Positions 24,658-33,435 of a DNA stretch of 64,000 nt are shown piece after piece (the first letter of the stretch is position 1; each line of letters starts with the position of its first letter). The notes beneath the pieces were generated by a model. It made no database searches. It was not told where the DNA came from and saw only the letters and a program-made list of their open reading frames with translations. The position numbers were made by a program, and so were the translations under genes. Source of the stretch: Streptomyces massasporeus (GTDB lineage: Bacteria > Actinomycetota > Actinomycetes > Streptomycetales > Streptomycetaceae); NCBI RefSeq assembly GCF_014648995.1, contig NZ_BMSE01000027.1, positions 1 to 64,000 on the forward strand. The letters run 5' to 3'.

Positions 24658-26105
24658 CGGCACGGCAGTCGCTGTTCGTCGGCGGCTCCTGGGTGGAGCC
24701 GGACGGCGGGCACTACGAGGTGATCGACCCGGCGGGCGAGCAGACCGTCGGGTGGGCGCCGGAGGCCTCGCGGGATCAGGTGCTCGCGGCCTGTGCCGCG
24801 GCCCGCGAGGCCTTCGGGCCGTGGTCGCGCACCTCGCCGGAGGAGCGTGCCGCGGTGCTCGGCCGGGCGGCGGGGATCATCGCCGGCCGGCTGACGGAGT
24901 ACGCCGAACTGGCCCGGGCCGAGACCGGTGCGACGCTCGGCACCGCACGCGGCATGCAGGTCGGCGTCGCCGCCGCCCGCTTCCGGCGCTACGCGCGCGT
25001 GGAGCCCGCCGAGTGGGCGATCCCGCCCCAGATCAACGAGGCCGGGCCGATGGGGAAAGCCGGTGTGATGGGCGCCCTGGCCGTCCGGCAGCCCGTCGGG
25101 GTCGTCACCTGCATCACCTCGTACAACAACCCCTGGGCCAACCCCGCCGGCAAGATCGCCCCCGCTCTGGCCATGGGCAACACGGTCGTGGTGAAACCCG
25201 CCCCGCAGGACCCGCTGTCGGTGTACCGGATGGCGGAGGCCCTGGAGGCGGCGGGCGTGCCACCGGGCGTGGTCAACGTCGTCAGCGGCTCCCGTACGGA
25301 GGCCGGCGAGGCGGCCGTGGCGTCGCCGGACGTCGACATGGTGAGCTTCACCGGCTCCACGGCGGTCGGGCAGCGCATCGCCGAGGTGTGCGGGCGCGGC
25401 ATGAAACGGCAGTTGATGGAGCTGGGCGGGAAGGGCGCCGCGGTCGTCTTCGACGACGCCGACCTGGGCTCGGCCGTCGCCGGGATCGGCACCACCTTCT
25501 CCTTCTACAGCGGCCAGATCTGCACGGCACCGACGAGGGTGCTGGCGCAGCGCGGGATCTACGACCGGCTGGTGGAGCAACTGGCCGCCTATGCCCGGCG
25601 GTTGAAAGTGGGAGACCCGGGCGAGCGGGACACCGTGGTCGGGCCGGTGATCTCGGCGGCGCACCGGGACCGGGTGGAGTCGTACGTCGAACTGGGCCGA
25701 AAGGAAGGCGCGGTGGTGATGTCGGGCGGCGAACGCCCGGCCCTCCCCGGCGGCTTCTACGTCGCCCCGACCCTCCTGGCGGACTGCACCAACGACATGC
25801 GCGTGGTCCGCGAGGAGATCTTCGGGCCGGTGGTGGCCGTCGTCCCCTTCGACGACGAGGACGAGGGCGTCGCGCTCGCCAACGACACCGACTACGGGCT
25901 CATCGACTACGTCTGGTCGGGCGACGTGGCCCGGGCCTTCCGCGTGGCGCGGCGGCTGCGGGCCGGCGGCGTCGGGATCAACACCGTCGGTCGGAACATG
26001 GAGGCGCCCTTCGGCGGGTTCAAGCAGAGCGGAGTGGGCCGCGACGTCGGCTCGTACGCCCTGCACGCCTACAGCGAGGTGCAGGCGATCGTCTGGCCGG
26101 GGTGA
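24654..26105 (+). CDS. Aldehyde dehydrogenase (NAD(P)-dependent)
   Basis: 483 residues of the ALDH superfamily, oxidising an aldehyde to its acid. Seen: QSLFVGGSWVEP start, CITSYNNPWANPAGKIAPALAMGNTVVVKPA, FTGSTAVGQRI, general base Glu256 in LMELGGKGAAV, nucleophile Cys290 in YSGQICTAPTRV, and EEIFGPVVAVVPF. All catalytic elements are intact. GTG start overlapping the previous stop. It would supply acids for the CoA ligase if the luciferase-like or hydrolase step yields an aldehyde. It is convergent with the next gene, only six bases away. Confidence 0.95.
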   Translation: MTARQSLFVGGSWVEPDGGHYEVIDPAGEQTVGWAPEASRDQVLAACAAAREAFGPWSRTSPEERAAVLGRAAGIIAGRLTEYAELARAETGATLGTARGMQVGVAAARFRRYARVEPAEWAIPPQINEAGPMGKAGVMGALAVRQPVGVVTCITSYNNPWANPAGKIAPALAMGNTVVVKPAPQDPLSVYRMAEALEAAGVPPGVVNVVSGSRTEAGEAAVASPDVDMVSFTGSTAVGQRIAEVCGRGMKRQLMELGGKGAAVVFDDADLGSAVAGIGTTFSFYSGQICTAPTRVLAQRGIYDRLVEQLAAYARRLKVGDPGERDTVVGPVISAAHRDRVESYVELGRKEGAVVMSGGERPALPGGFYVAPTLLADCTNDMRVVREEIFGPVVAVVPFDDEDEGVALANDTDYGLIDYVWSGDVARAFRVARRLRAGGVGINTVGRNMEAPFGGFKQSGVGRDVGSYALHAYSEVQAIVWPG

Positions 26106-26111
26106 CGCCGC

Positions 26112-26504
26112 TCAGGCGTCCAGATCCACCCGAACCGTCAGCAGGTTCGTCCCGAGGGCCCGGACGCCCAGGCTGTTGACCCGGGGCAGCCCCCGCAGCC
26201 GGGCCACCGGGTCGTCCTCGGGCAGCAGATGCGCGGTGCCTTCGTGCCACCGGCCGCGGATCCGTACCCGCACCCGGGGATCCGCCTTGATGTTGCGCAC
26301 GTACTGGGACCGTTCGCCGAACTCCGACACCAGCCAGAAGGAGCCGCCGACGCGGCGTCCGCCCACCGGCGTCCGACGGGGCAGGCCCGAGACGCGGCCC
26401 GTGGTCTCCAGAACCGTCTGGAGGGGGAGGCGGCGCAGGATCGGGTTGAGGCGGCGCTGGAAGGCCGTGGTGGCGCGGAACCTCAGGTCGGTGCGGCGGG
26501 ACAT
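26112..26504 (-). CDS. Deazaflavin (F420)-type nitroreductase family protein, second copy
   Basis: 130 residues of the Ddn-like family: QTVLETTGRVSGLPRRTPVGGRRVGGSFWLVSEFGERSQYVRNIKADPRVRVRIRGRWHEGTAHLLPEDDP. It shares the GLPRRTP core with the protein at 2674-3144 but is otherwise divergent. Start ATG at 26504 with AGGAGA upstream. It converges on the aldehyde dehydrogenase. No operator copy was found at its start, so it may be outside the regulon. Confidence 0.85.
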   Translation of the reverse strand: MSRRTDLRFRATTAFQRRLNPILRRLPLQTVLETTGRVSGLPRRTPVGGRRVGGSFWLVSEFGERSQYVRNIKADPRVRVRIRGRWHEGTAHLLPEDDPVARLRGLPRVNSLGVRALGTNLLTVRVDLDA

Positions 26505-26603
26505 CGTCGGCGGGTCTCCTTCGCACGAAGCTCTCACGGTTTCTGCAAGCGGTCCTGCTTCAATGATCCCCGACGCGGCATCGAGGAGAGCGGGTGGCTG
26601 CGG

Positions 26604-27425
26604 GTGCGGATCGTGACCTGGAACCTCTGGTGGCGCTTCGGGCCGTGGCAGACGCGGCAGAAGGCGATCCTCACGGCCCTGCGGGAGCTGCGGCCCGACG
26701 TCGTCGGACTGCAGGAGGTGTGGGCGGCCGGCGGCGAGAACCTCGCCGAGTGGCTGGCCGGTGAGCTGGGCCTGCACCGCGCCTGGGGCGCCTCGCCCGC
26801 CCCGGAGCGCTGGCAGCGGCGGATCGGGGACCCGACGGTCGGCATAGGCAACGCCGTGCTGAGCCGATGGCCGGTCGTCGCCCAGGACGTGCTGCCGCTG
26901 CCCGCCCCGGCCGACACGGACGACGGCCGCCTAGCCCTCTACGCCCGCCTGGCCGCTCCCGGTCACGAAGTGCCCTTCTTCACCGCCCACTTCACCTCCG
27001 CGCTGCACGCCTCGGCGGTCCGCTGCCGCCAGGTCGCCGCGCTCGCCGAGTTCGTCGCCCGGCACCGCGGCGACACCCCGTTCCCGCCCGTCGTCACCGG
27101 CGACCTCAACGCCTGGCCCGATTCCGACGAGGTCCGTCTCCTCGGCGGTTACAAGACCGCCCCGACCGTGCCCGGCCAAGTCCTCGTCGACGCCTGGGAG
27201 TACGCCGACCCGGCCGCGCCCTCCGCAACCTGGGACGCGGCCAACCCGCATGTGACGCCCGCCCGGCGGCCCGGCGGACGCATCGACTACATCCACGTCG
27301 GCCCGCCCGGCCCCGGCGGACTCGGCCGCGTACGGGACGCACGGCGGGCCTGCGACGGCCCCGTGGACGGCGTCTGGCCCTCCGACCACGCGGCGGTCGT
27401 GGCCGACCTGGAGGATGCGCCCTAG
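26604..27425 (+). CDS. Endonuclease/exonuclease/phosphatase family protein
   Basis: 273 residues of the EEP fold: MRIVTWNLWWRFGPW with the first metal-binding Asn, RPDVVGLQEVWA with the Glu, VTGDLNAWPDSDEVRLL with Asp/Asn, RIDYIHVG, and a final WPSDHAAVVADL with catalytic Asp-His. These residues define Mg-dependent phosphodiesterases or nucleases; no secretion signal is seen, so it is cytoplasmic. The GTG at 26604 is used because it begins the conserved strand. Its stop overlaps the convergent PHP gene by four bases. Confidence 0.88.
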   Translation: MRIVTWNLWWRFGPWQTRQKAILTALRELRPDVVGLQEVWAAGGENLAEWLAGELGLHRAWGASPAPERWQRRIGDPTVGIGNAVLSRWPVVAQDVLPLPAPADTDDGRLALYARLAAPGHEVPFFTAHFTSALHASAVRCRQVAALAEFVARHRGDTPFPPVVTGDLNAWPDSDEVRLLGGYKTAPTVPGQVLVDAWEYADPAAPSATWDAANPHVTPARRPGGRIDYIHVGPPGPGGLGRVRDARRACDGPVDGVWPSDHAAVVADLEDAP

Positions 27426-28936
27426 TCCGTGCGGCGCCCCAGGAAGATCGGGTTGGTGAACGCCGCCAGTGGGCCGGGCAGCGGTCCCGCGGCCGCCTCG
27501 TGCCGCAGTTCGGCCCGTACGTACGCCGCGTAGGACGGCGTCGTGCGCCACTCGACCACGCCCGAGCCGGAGACCGGCAGCGGGTCGCTGGTGTGCAGGA
27601 CGCCCTGGTCGGTGACGAAGCGGACGGTGCAGCGTGGGGCGCCCGTGACCTCCAGGCGGACGGTGACCGGGGTGTCGCGGTCCACCCTCAACCGCTCGCC
27701 GATCCCGGCGTGTTCACCGCGCCCGCCGGACACCCGCAGCGACAGCGCGACCCGCGCGGACTCGGCGACGTAGGACCGTCCCGCCCGGATGCCCTCCTGG
27801 ATCGCCTCCCGGGTCAGGTCGTCGGCCAGGACGACCGTCTGGGGGCTGCCCACCGCGTCCGGGGAGCGGTGGGCGTCGCTGCTGCCCATCGCCGGGAGCC
27901 AGCCGCGCCCGTCCCGTACGGACGCCACGAGCATGCTGTCCCAGTCGGCCAGCGCGACCTCGTCGTCGGGCGTGTAGGGGCCGTTCCACACCTCGACCGC
28001 GTCCGCCTCGTCGAAGCCGAACTTCCAGTTGCAGCCGACGCAGGTGGCGTGCGGGTGGGCCGGGACGACCAGGCCGCCGGCCCGGCGGATCTGCCGGGCG
28101 AACCGGCCGAAGCGGTTGTCGCGGGCCCGGTAGCGCCAGTCGACGAAGGTGCCCGGGTCGGTGCCGAGCGCGACGACGTGCCCGTTGCGGGTGGTGATCT
28201 CCTCGCCCAGCATGACGAGCAGGTCGTCCCCGGCCACGTCGGCCCAGTGGGCGTGCGCGGAGTGCGTGTTGTGCTCGGAGGAGTTGATGAAGTCCAGGCC
28301 GGCCGCCCGGGCCAGCTCCCCGATCTCGGCGGGGGTGCGGCGGCCGTCGGAGTGCCAGGAGTGCAGATGGCAGTCGCCCCGGTACCAGGCCCGGCCCCGG
28401 CCCTTCGCCCGCTCCGGCGGATACACCGGCTCGGCGGCCTCGCCCGGCTCCCCGTGCGTGAGCGTGATGGTGATCTCGTACGACAGGCCCTGCGGGGCGA
28501 CGGTGTACGGGCCGAGCGCGATGTGCCAGGTGCCCTCGCGCACCGGGCCCGGGAGGTAGCCGGGCGTCGCGTCGTCCGCGCGGATGAAGAACTCGGTGCG
28601 CGCCCCGCCCGACCAGCCCCGGAAGCCCCGGCCGCCGAGCTCGGTGCCGCGGTCGTCGAAGACGCCGATGTCGAGGGCGTTGCCCATGGTGCCGGCCGGG
28701 ACGGACGGCCGGTCGTAGGTGTAGGCGACCTTGAGCTCCCGGACACCGGCCGGGACCTCGACGGGCACGTACACGAAGTCCGGGGAGCCGGGTGGCAGCG
28801 TGCCGCGCACGGTTCTGCTCTCCCGGTCCCCGTCGGCCGCTGAAGCGAAGCTCACGCTTCCCAACGTAAGGGCGGCCGCGGCTCCCGTCACGAACAGAGC
28901 GCGCCGACCGAGCCCGCCGTGGCTGTCCTCGCACAT
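27422..28936 (-). CDS. Tat-exported CehA/McbA-type PHP metallohydrolase
   Basis: 504 residues. The N terminus (LGRRALFVTGAAAALTLGSVSFASAA) has twin Arg and a hydrophobic core, a Tat signal. A beta-rich domain (about 35-175) precedes a PHP domain opening with GDCHLHSWHSDGRRTPAEIGE, followed by INSSEHNTHS, VVPAHPHATCVGCNW, VEVWNGP and AMGSSDAHRS, the metal-binding set of CehA/McbA hydrolases. Probably a secreted phosphoesterase or carbamate/ester hydrolase; substrate unknown. ATG start with GGGGAG upstream. Confidence 0.88.
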   Translation of the reverse strand: MCEDSHGGLGRRALFVTGAAAALTLGSVSFASAADGDRESRTVRGTLPPGSPDFVYVPVEVPAGVRELKVAYTYDRPSVPAGTMGNALDIGVFDDRGTELGGRGFRGWSGGARTEFFIRADDATPGYLPGPVREGTWHIALGPYTVAPQGLSYEITITLTHGEPGEAAEPVYPPERAKGRGRAWYRGDCHLHSWHSDGRRTPAEIGELARAAGLDFINSSEHNTHSAHAHWADVAGDDLLVMLGEEITTRNGHVVALGTDPGTFVDWRYRARDNRFGRFARQIRRAGGLVVPAHPHATCVGCNWKFGFDEADAVEVWNGPYTPDDEVALADWDSMLVASVRDGRGWLPAMGSSDAHRSPDAVGSPQTVVLADDLTREAIQEGIRAGRSYVAESARVALSLRVSGGRGEHAGIGERLRVDRDTPVTVRLEVTGAPRCTVRFVTDQGVLHTSDPLPVSGSGVVEWRTTPSYAAYVRAELRHEAAAGPLPGPLAAFTNPIFLGRRTD

Positions 28937-29075
28937 GCTGCTGCTCCCCAGGTGTCGTCGGTGACATGGCACGGGTGGTGCGGGGGTGGTGCGTGCCACC
29001 CTTGTATGCGGCCGTGAACCGCCGTGCAAGAGAGGGGAATTGGACGGCGGGCGGGAGGGAAACAGGCCGCGCCGG

Positions 29076-29726
29076 TCAGGGGGTGAGGCCCGCGTCCCGG
29101 GCCAGCAGGGCCGCCTGCACCCGGTTGGTGACCTCCAGTGCGGTGAGGATGCGGCTGACGTGCGCCTTGACGGTGCTCTCCCGCATGCCGAGGCGGCCGG
29201 CGATGTCGGCGTTGGTGTCACCCCGGGCGAGCAGGGCCAGGACGTCGCGCTCCCGGGGGGTGAGCCGGTCCGACCGGGCCCGGGCGGTGGTCGCCTGCGG
29301 CCCGCCCGAGCGGTGGTAGCGGTCGATGAGCCGCCGGGCCGCACTCGGGTGGAGCATCGCCGATCCGGCGGCGACGAGATGGACGGCCCGAAGGATCTCG
29401 GCGGGATCCGTGTCCTTCAGCAGGAATCCGTCGGCCCCGGCCGCGAGGGCGTCGTAGACGTACTCGTCGAGGTCGAAGGTCGTCAGGGTGATCACCTTCG
29501 GGGGGTGGGGCAGGGCGCGCAGCCGGGCCGTGGCGGTGATGCCGTCCATGCGGGGCATGCGGACGTCGACGAGGGCGACGTCCACGCGGTGCGCGGTGGC
29601 CTGCTCGACGGCGTGCAGTCCGTCGGTCGCCTGGGCGACGACCTCGATGCCCGCGTCCCCGTCGAGGAGGTCGGTCAGGCCGAGACGGACCAGGGCGTCG
29701 TCGTCGGCGATCAGGGCGCGGATCAT
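29076..29726 (-). CDS. NarL/LuxR-family response regulator
   Basis: 216 residues. Receiver domain (1-118) with acidic pocket IADDD, phosphoacceptor Asp54 in VALVDVRMPRMDG, and FLLKD Lys near 104. C-terminal LuxR helix-turn-helix (about 150-214) in LTPRERDVLALLARGDTNADIAGRLGMRESTVKAHVSRI. Its start overlaps the sensor kinase stop (ATGA), so it is the cognate regulator. The likely target is the divergent methyltransferase/DedA operon, whose promoter carries a perfect inverted repeat. Confidence 0.95.
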   Translation of the reverse strand: MIRALIADDDALVRLGLTDLLDGDAGIEVVAQATDGLHAVEQATAHRVDVALVDVRMPRMDGITATARLRALPHPPKVITLTTFDLDEYVYDALAAGADGFLLKDTDPAEILRAVHLVAAGSAMLHPSAARRLIDRYHRSGGPQATTARARSDRLTPRERDVLALLARGDTNADIAGRLGMRESTVKAHVSRILTALEVTNRVQAALLARDAGLTP

Positions 29727-30874
29727 GGGGCGTTGCCGTTCTCTTCGAGGGGCGCGGGGTGGGGGATGCGGGCGGCGAGCCGCCAGCTGCCGGCCCCGTT
29801 CGGCCCGGCGTGCAGATGGCCGCCGAGGGCGGAGACCCGCTCACGCAGACCCACCAGCCCGAACCCCGAGGCGACGGCGGCGGCCGGGCTGCCGGGGGTG
29901 TTGGTGACCTCCACGGTGGTGGCGGGCGGCCCGTAGCCGAGGTGGATGCGCACCGGGGCGCCTCCGGCGTGCTTGCGGGCGTTGGTCAGTGCCTCCTGGA
30001 CGAGGCGGTGGACGGCGAGCCGGTGGGCGGCGGGAGCCTCCTCGGGCCGGCCGTCCACCTCCACCTCGGCCCGCTGCCCCGCGGCCCGGGCCTGCTCGAC
30101 CAGCTCGTCCACATCGCGCAGGACGGGCCCGGGAGCGGCCGCGGCGGGCTCGGCCCCGGGGTCGCGCAGGGCGCCGAGGACGTCGCGGAGGTCGGCCAGG
30201 GCGTCGGTGGAGGCGGTGCGCAGCAGGGCCAGGCGCTCCACGACCGGCTCGGGCAGCGGTTCAGGCCTGGTCGTCAGGACGCCGGTGTGCAGGGCGATCA
30301 GGCTCAGCCGGTGCGCCAGGACGTCGTGCATCTCCGCGGCGATCCGCGATCGTTCGGCGGCCCGGGCGGCCTCCTCGCGCAGCTCCCGCTCGACGCGCAG
30401 GTGCTCGACCTGGTCGCCCAGCGCCTTCAGCAGCCGCCGGCGGTTGCCCACCCACAGCCCGCCCACCAGGGCCAGCAGCACGAACAGGGTGGAGCCGTAC
30501 CGCTGCGGGGTCCACAGGGAGATCGCCGGGGGGATGAGGAGGTTGGCGCCCAGCGCCGCCGCGGCGCAGCCCATCGCCAGGCGGGCACGCCGGTGCACCG
30601 TCAGGTCGAACAGCGCGACGAGCAGCAGCGGCAGCAGCGGCCACCCCCACAGCCCGGTCGCCACGGTGGCCGGTACGGCGGAGGCGTACCAGGGCAGCCG
30701 CCGCACCAGCAGGGCCGCCCCGCACAGCGCCGCGGCGACGGTGGCCGGGACGAGGTACCGGCCGCCGGTGGTGGTGGCGCTGTTCTGCACGGCGAGGACG
30801 GTCAGCAGCACGACCAGGCACCGGCGCCCGAAGGTGCTCCACCCGCTCCACCGGAAGCTCTCTCTCCGTTTCAC
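29723..30874 (-). CDS. Sensor histidine kinase, HisKA_3/NarX-like
   Basis: 383 residues. The N-terminal half has five or six hydrophobic segments (about 15-145) with no large extracellular loop, so it probably senses a membrane-associated signal. A coiled stretch leads to the dimerisation helix RIAAEMHDVLAHRLSLIALH with phosphoacceptor His183, then HATPase boxes LVQEALTNARKHAGG and GFGLVGLRERV. This layout is shared with DesK-like kinases. Coupled to the response regulator downstream. Confidence 0.93.
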   Translation of the reverse strand: MKRRESFRWSGWSTFGRRCLVVLLTVLAVQNSATTTGGRYLVPATVAAALCGAALLVRRLPWYASAVPATVATGLWGWPLLPLLLVALFDLTVHRRARLAMGCAAAALGANLLIPPAISLWTPQRYGSTLFVLLALVGGLWVGNRRRLLKALGDQVEHLRVERELREEAARAAERSRIAAEMHDVLAHRLSLIALHTGVLTTRPEPLPEPVVERLALLRTASTDALADLRDVLGALRDPGAEPAAAAPGPVLRDVDELVEQARAAGQRAEVEVDGRPEEAPAAHRLAVHRLVQEALTNARKHAGGAPVRIHLGYGPPATTVEVTNTPGSPAAAVASGFGLVGLRERVSALGGHLHAGPNGAGSWRLAARIPHPAPLEENGNAP

Positions 30875-30932
30875 CCCCCGGATCCTAGGCGGGCTCGGCC
30901 CGGCCGCCCTCCGACCTCAGTACCGCTTTTAC

Positions 30933-30950
30933 CCCCTACTTTCGTAGGGG
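30933..30950. promoter_or_regulatory. CCCCTAC-TTTC-GTAGGGG inverted repeat, likely response-regulator site
   Basis: A perfect 7-base-arm inverted repeat with a 4-base centre, midway in the 133-base divergent promoter between the two-component system and the methyltransferase/DedA operon. Position and symmetry fit a binding site for the adjacent LuxR-type regulator. Confidence 0.6.
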
Positions 30951-31007
30951 AAGGCCGTCGTACAACGAGGGATCTTTGAGCGCAGGCTCGTTCCTAGCGT
31001 CGAAACC

Positions 31008-31706
31008 ATGGATTTCCGAACCATGGACTGGACGTTCCTCACCGAAGCGGCCCGTGATCCGCGCACCACCGGCGCCCTCGCTCCGAGCGGCAGGGCCCTG
31101 GCCCGGGCGCTGACCGACCCGGTGCGCACCCCGGCCCCGGGGCCGCTGACCGTGCTGGAGGCGGGCGCCGGCACCGGGGCGGTCACCCGCGCCCTCATCC
31201 CCCGGCTGTCCCCGGGCAGCCGCCTGGACGTGGTCGAGGCCAACCCGCGCTTCGCCGCCCGGCTGCGCAGGCTGGTCGACACCCACCCCCATCTGGCCGG
31301 GCAGCCCGAGCGCGTCCGGGTCCGTTGCGCCTACGTCGAGGACCTGCCCGGCGAGCGGCGCTACGACGTGATCGTCTCCGGCCTGCCCCTGACCAACCTC
31401 ACCCCCGACGCGGCCGACGCGGTCATGGCCCGCTACCTGGAGCTGCTCCACCCCGGCGGCACCCTGACCTACTTCGCCTACCTGGGCACCCGGCACGCTC
31501 GCACCCTGCTGTCCTCCCGTGCGGAGGCCCGCCGGCACCACGCGGTCGAGGAGGTCATGGCCGCCTACCAGCGCCGGTACGCCACCGGCCGCTGGTCGGT
31601 GTGGGCCAACCTCCCGCCGGCCCGGGTCTGGCAGCTGCGGCGCCCGGAACAACCGGACGCGGGCACGGTCCGGCCCGAGCACGCCGCGGCCGGGGACGCC
31701 CGGTGA
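31008..31706 (+). CDS. Class I SAM methyltransferase, phospholipid N-methyltransferase-like
   Basis: 232 residues. SAM-binding motif I VLEAGAGTGAVTRALIPRL near 50, VVEANPRFAARLRRLV for ribose binding, YDVIVSGLPLTNL, and LHPGGTLTYFAYLGT. The leader FLTEAARDPRTTGALAPSGRALA is typical of PmtA-like phospholipid N-methyltransferases and rRNA-dimethylase relatives. Partnered with a DedA membrane protein by a GTGA overlap and facing a membrane-sensing two-component system, so a role in altering membrane lipids is plausible. A second ATG at 31023 is possible. Confidence 0.8.
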   Translation: MDFRTMDWTFLTEAARDPRTTGALAPSGRALARALTDPVRTPAPGPLTVLEAGAGTGAVTRALIPRLSPGSRLDVVEANPRFAARLRRLVDTHPHLAGQPERVRVRCAYVEDLPGERRYDVIVSGLPLTNLTPDAADAVMARYLELLHPGGTLTYFAYLGTRHARTLLSSRAEARRHHAVEEVMAAYQRRYATGRWSVWANLPPARVWQLRRPEQPDAGTVRPEHAAAGDAR

Positions 31707-32209
31707 CCGTCCCGTCGGACCTGCTCGGCCACGTCCCCGCCACCGCCGCCTATTCGCTGCTGGCGGCGGCGGTCCTGGCCGAATCCGTCCTGCTGGCCGG
31801 CGCGCTCGTCCCCACGCTCGGCCTGCTCCTGGCGGCCGGCGCGCTCGCCCGTACCGGAGCCCTGAGCCTGCCGCTGGTCGTCGCGGTCACCGCGGGCGCC
31901 GCGGCGGCCGGTGACTTCCTGGCCCACCGCACCGGAGCCCTGCTCGGCGACCGTCTGCGCACCGGGCGACCGGGCAGCCGCATCCCGGCCACCGTCTGGC
32001 GGCAGGCCGAGGCCCGCATGGACCGCCACGGCGGCCGGGCCGTCTTCGTGGCCCGCTTCCTCCCGGTGGTCCGCACCCTCACCCCGCACCTCGCGGGCGC
32101 CACCCGTCTGCCCTACCGCCGCATCGCCCCCTACAGTGCGGTCGCGGCCCTGCTGTGGGCGGGGACCGAGGCCGGAGTCGGCTATGCGGCGCTCGCGACC
32201 GTCCACTGA
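31703..32209 (+). CDS. DedA/SNARE-associated family membrane protein
   Basis: 168 residues, shorter than typical DedA proteins (about 200). Seen: hydrophobic segments YSLLAAAVLAESVLLAGALVPTLGLLLAAGALA, AAAAGDFLAHRTGALLGDRL, and the DedA signature GGRAVFVARFLPVVRTLTPHLAGATRLPYRRIAPYSAVAALLW. DedA proteins are implicated in lipid-carrier flipping and membrane homeostasis. GTG start overlaps the methyltransferase stop. Confidence 0.88.
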   Translation: MTVPSDLLGHVPATAAYSLLAAAVLAESVLLAGALVPTLGLLLAAGALARTGALSLPLVVAVTAGAAAAGDFLAHRTGALLGDRLRTGRPGSRIPATVWRQAEARMDRHGGRAVFVARFLPVVRTLTPHLAGATRLPYRRIAPYSAVAALLWAGTEAGVGYAALATVH

Positions 32210-32262
32210 AGGTCCGACCAGTCGGTATGGACAGATGCGCCGCGCTCGGGTAGGGATGCGTC

Positions 32263-33108
32263 ATGCGCATCGCCGTGACGATCTTCCTCACCGACGAGAC
32301 GATCACCCCGACCCGGCTCGCCCGGGAGCTGGAGGACCGCGGTTTCGCGGGGCTGTACCTGCCCGAGCACACCCACATCCCCGTCGAGCGGACCACCCCG
32401 TACCCGGCGGGCGGTGAGCTGCCGCCCGAGTACGGGCGCACCCTCGACCCGTTCGTGGCCCTCGGCCAGGCCGCCGCCGTCACCGAGCGGCTCGGGCTCG
32501 GCACGGGCATCACGCTCGTCGCCCAGCACGACCCGATCGCCCTGGCCAAGCAGATCGCCACCCTCGACCACCTCTCCGGCGGCCGGTTCACGCTCGGGCT
32601 CGGCTTCGGCTGGAACGTCGAGGAGGCCGCCGACCACGGCGTGCGGTGGAGCGCACGGCGCGAGCTGGTCCGGGACCGGATGGCGCTGATGCGGGCCCTG
32701 TGGTCGGAGCAACCGGTCGCCTACGAGGGGGAGTTCGGCGGCGTCCGGGCCAGCCACGCGTACCCGAAGCCCGTGCAGAAGCCGCGCGGCCCGGTCGTCG
32801 GCCCGCGCACGCTCGTCGGCGGGGCCGCCGGACCCAAGCTGTTCTCGCACATCAGCGAGTACGCCGACGGCTGGCTTCCGATCGGCGGCCGTGGTCTGGG
32901 CGAGGCGCTGCCCGTCCTGCGCACCGTCTGGGCCGACGCCGGCCGCGACCCCCGGGCCCTGCAGATCGTCCCCTACGCCGTCCACCCCACCCCGGGCAAG
33001 CTCGCCCACTACGCCGACCTCGGTATCGAGGAGGTCGTGGCGCAGCTGCCTCCGGCGGGGGAGGCGGAGGTGCTGAAGACGCTGGACGGACTCGCCGCCC
33101 TTCTCTGA
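32263..33108 (+). CDS. LLM-class F420-dependent oxidoreductase, second copy
   Basis: 281 residues of the luciferase-like fold, F420 subgroup: IAVTIFLTDETITPTRLARELEDRGFAGLYLPEHTHIPV start, RLGLGTGITLVAQHDPIALAKQIATLDHLSGGRFTLGLGFGWN, and GPRTLVGGAAGPKLFSHISEYADGWLPIGG. The gene is alone between the DedA gene and a small membrane protein, without the TCTGACG operator. Two genes downstream lies fbiC, which makes the F420 chromophore; that may be chance or functional clustering. Confidence 0.88.
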   Translation: MRIAVTIFLTDETITPTRLARELEDRGFAGLYLPEHTHIPVERTTPYPAGGELPPEYGRTLDPFVALGQAAAVTERLGLGTGITLVAQHDPIALAKQIATLDHLSGGRFTLGLGFGWNVEEAADHGVRWSARRELVRDRMALMRALWSEQPVAYEGEFGGVRASHAYPKPVQKPRGPVVGPRTLVGGAAGPKLFSHISEYADGWLPIGGRGLGEALPVLRTVWADAGRDPRALQIVPYAVHPTPGKLAHYADLGIEEVVAQLPPAGEAEVLKTLDGLAALL

Positions 33109-33181
33109 CAACTCCCCTGTCTGGCATGCCGGTTGGCTCCCGCTACTAAACTACCGGTCAGTTCGCCACGGGGGAGAGAAC

Positions 33182-33391
33182 ATGATGAGGCTCAGCTGGT
33201 TGTCCTGGCTCCTGCGCCATTTCACCGAGTACGGGTACAGCCAGGGGTTGCTGCGTGCCGCGATCGGCACCACGGCCGTGCTGGTGACCGCCGCGCTGGT
33301 CTGGTTCACCCTGCACCGCAACAGACCGGCCGCCGTCGCCGCCGCCGGCCTCACCTCGGCCCTGGGCATCGGTTGGCTGGCGTTCCACTGA
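33182..33391 (+). CDS. Small membrane protein, 69 residues
   Basis: 69 residues with two predicted transmembrane segments (about 22-43, LRAAIGTTAVLVTAALVWFTL; 50-68, AVAAAGLTSALGIGWLAF) joined by a short basic loop (HRNRP). Good start: GGGGGAGA before ATGATG. No family recognised. Located 45 bases before fbiC on the same strand. Confidence 0.7.
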   Translation: MMRLSWLSWLLRHFTEYGYSQGLLRAAIGTTAVLVTAALVWFTLHRNRPAAVAAAGLTSALGIGWLAFH

Positions 33392-33435
33392 CGGGGCTTC
33401 CCCGAGCCTGATCAGCGCACTCGTATGCTCGAAGG

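Noticed and set aside
27422..29344. Extended start of the PHP metallohydrolase at 29344
   Set aside because: The extension overlaps the response regulator region and reads as low-complexity; the Tat signal beginning at 28936 with a good ribosome binding site is the natural N terminus.
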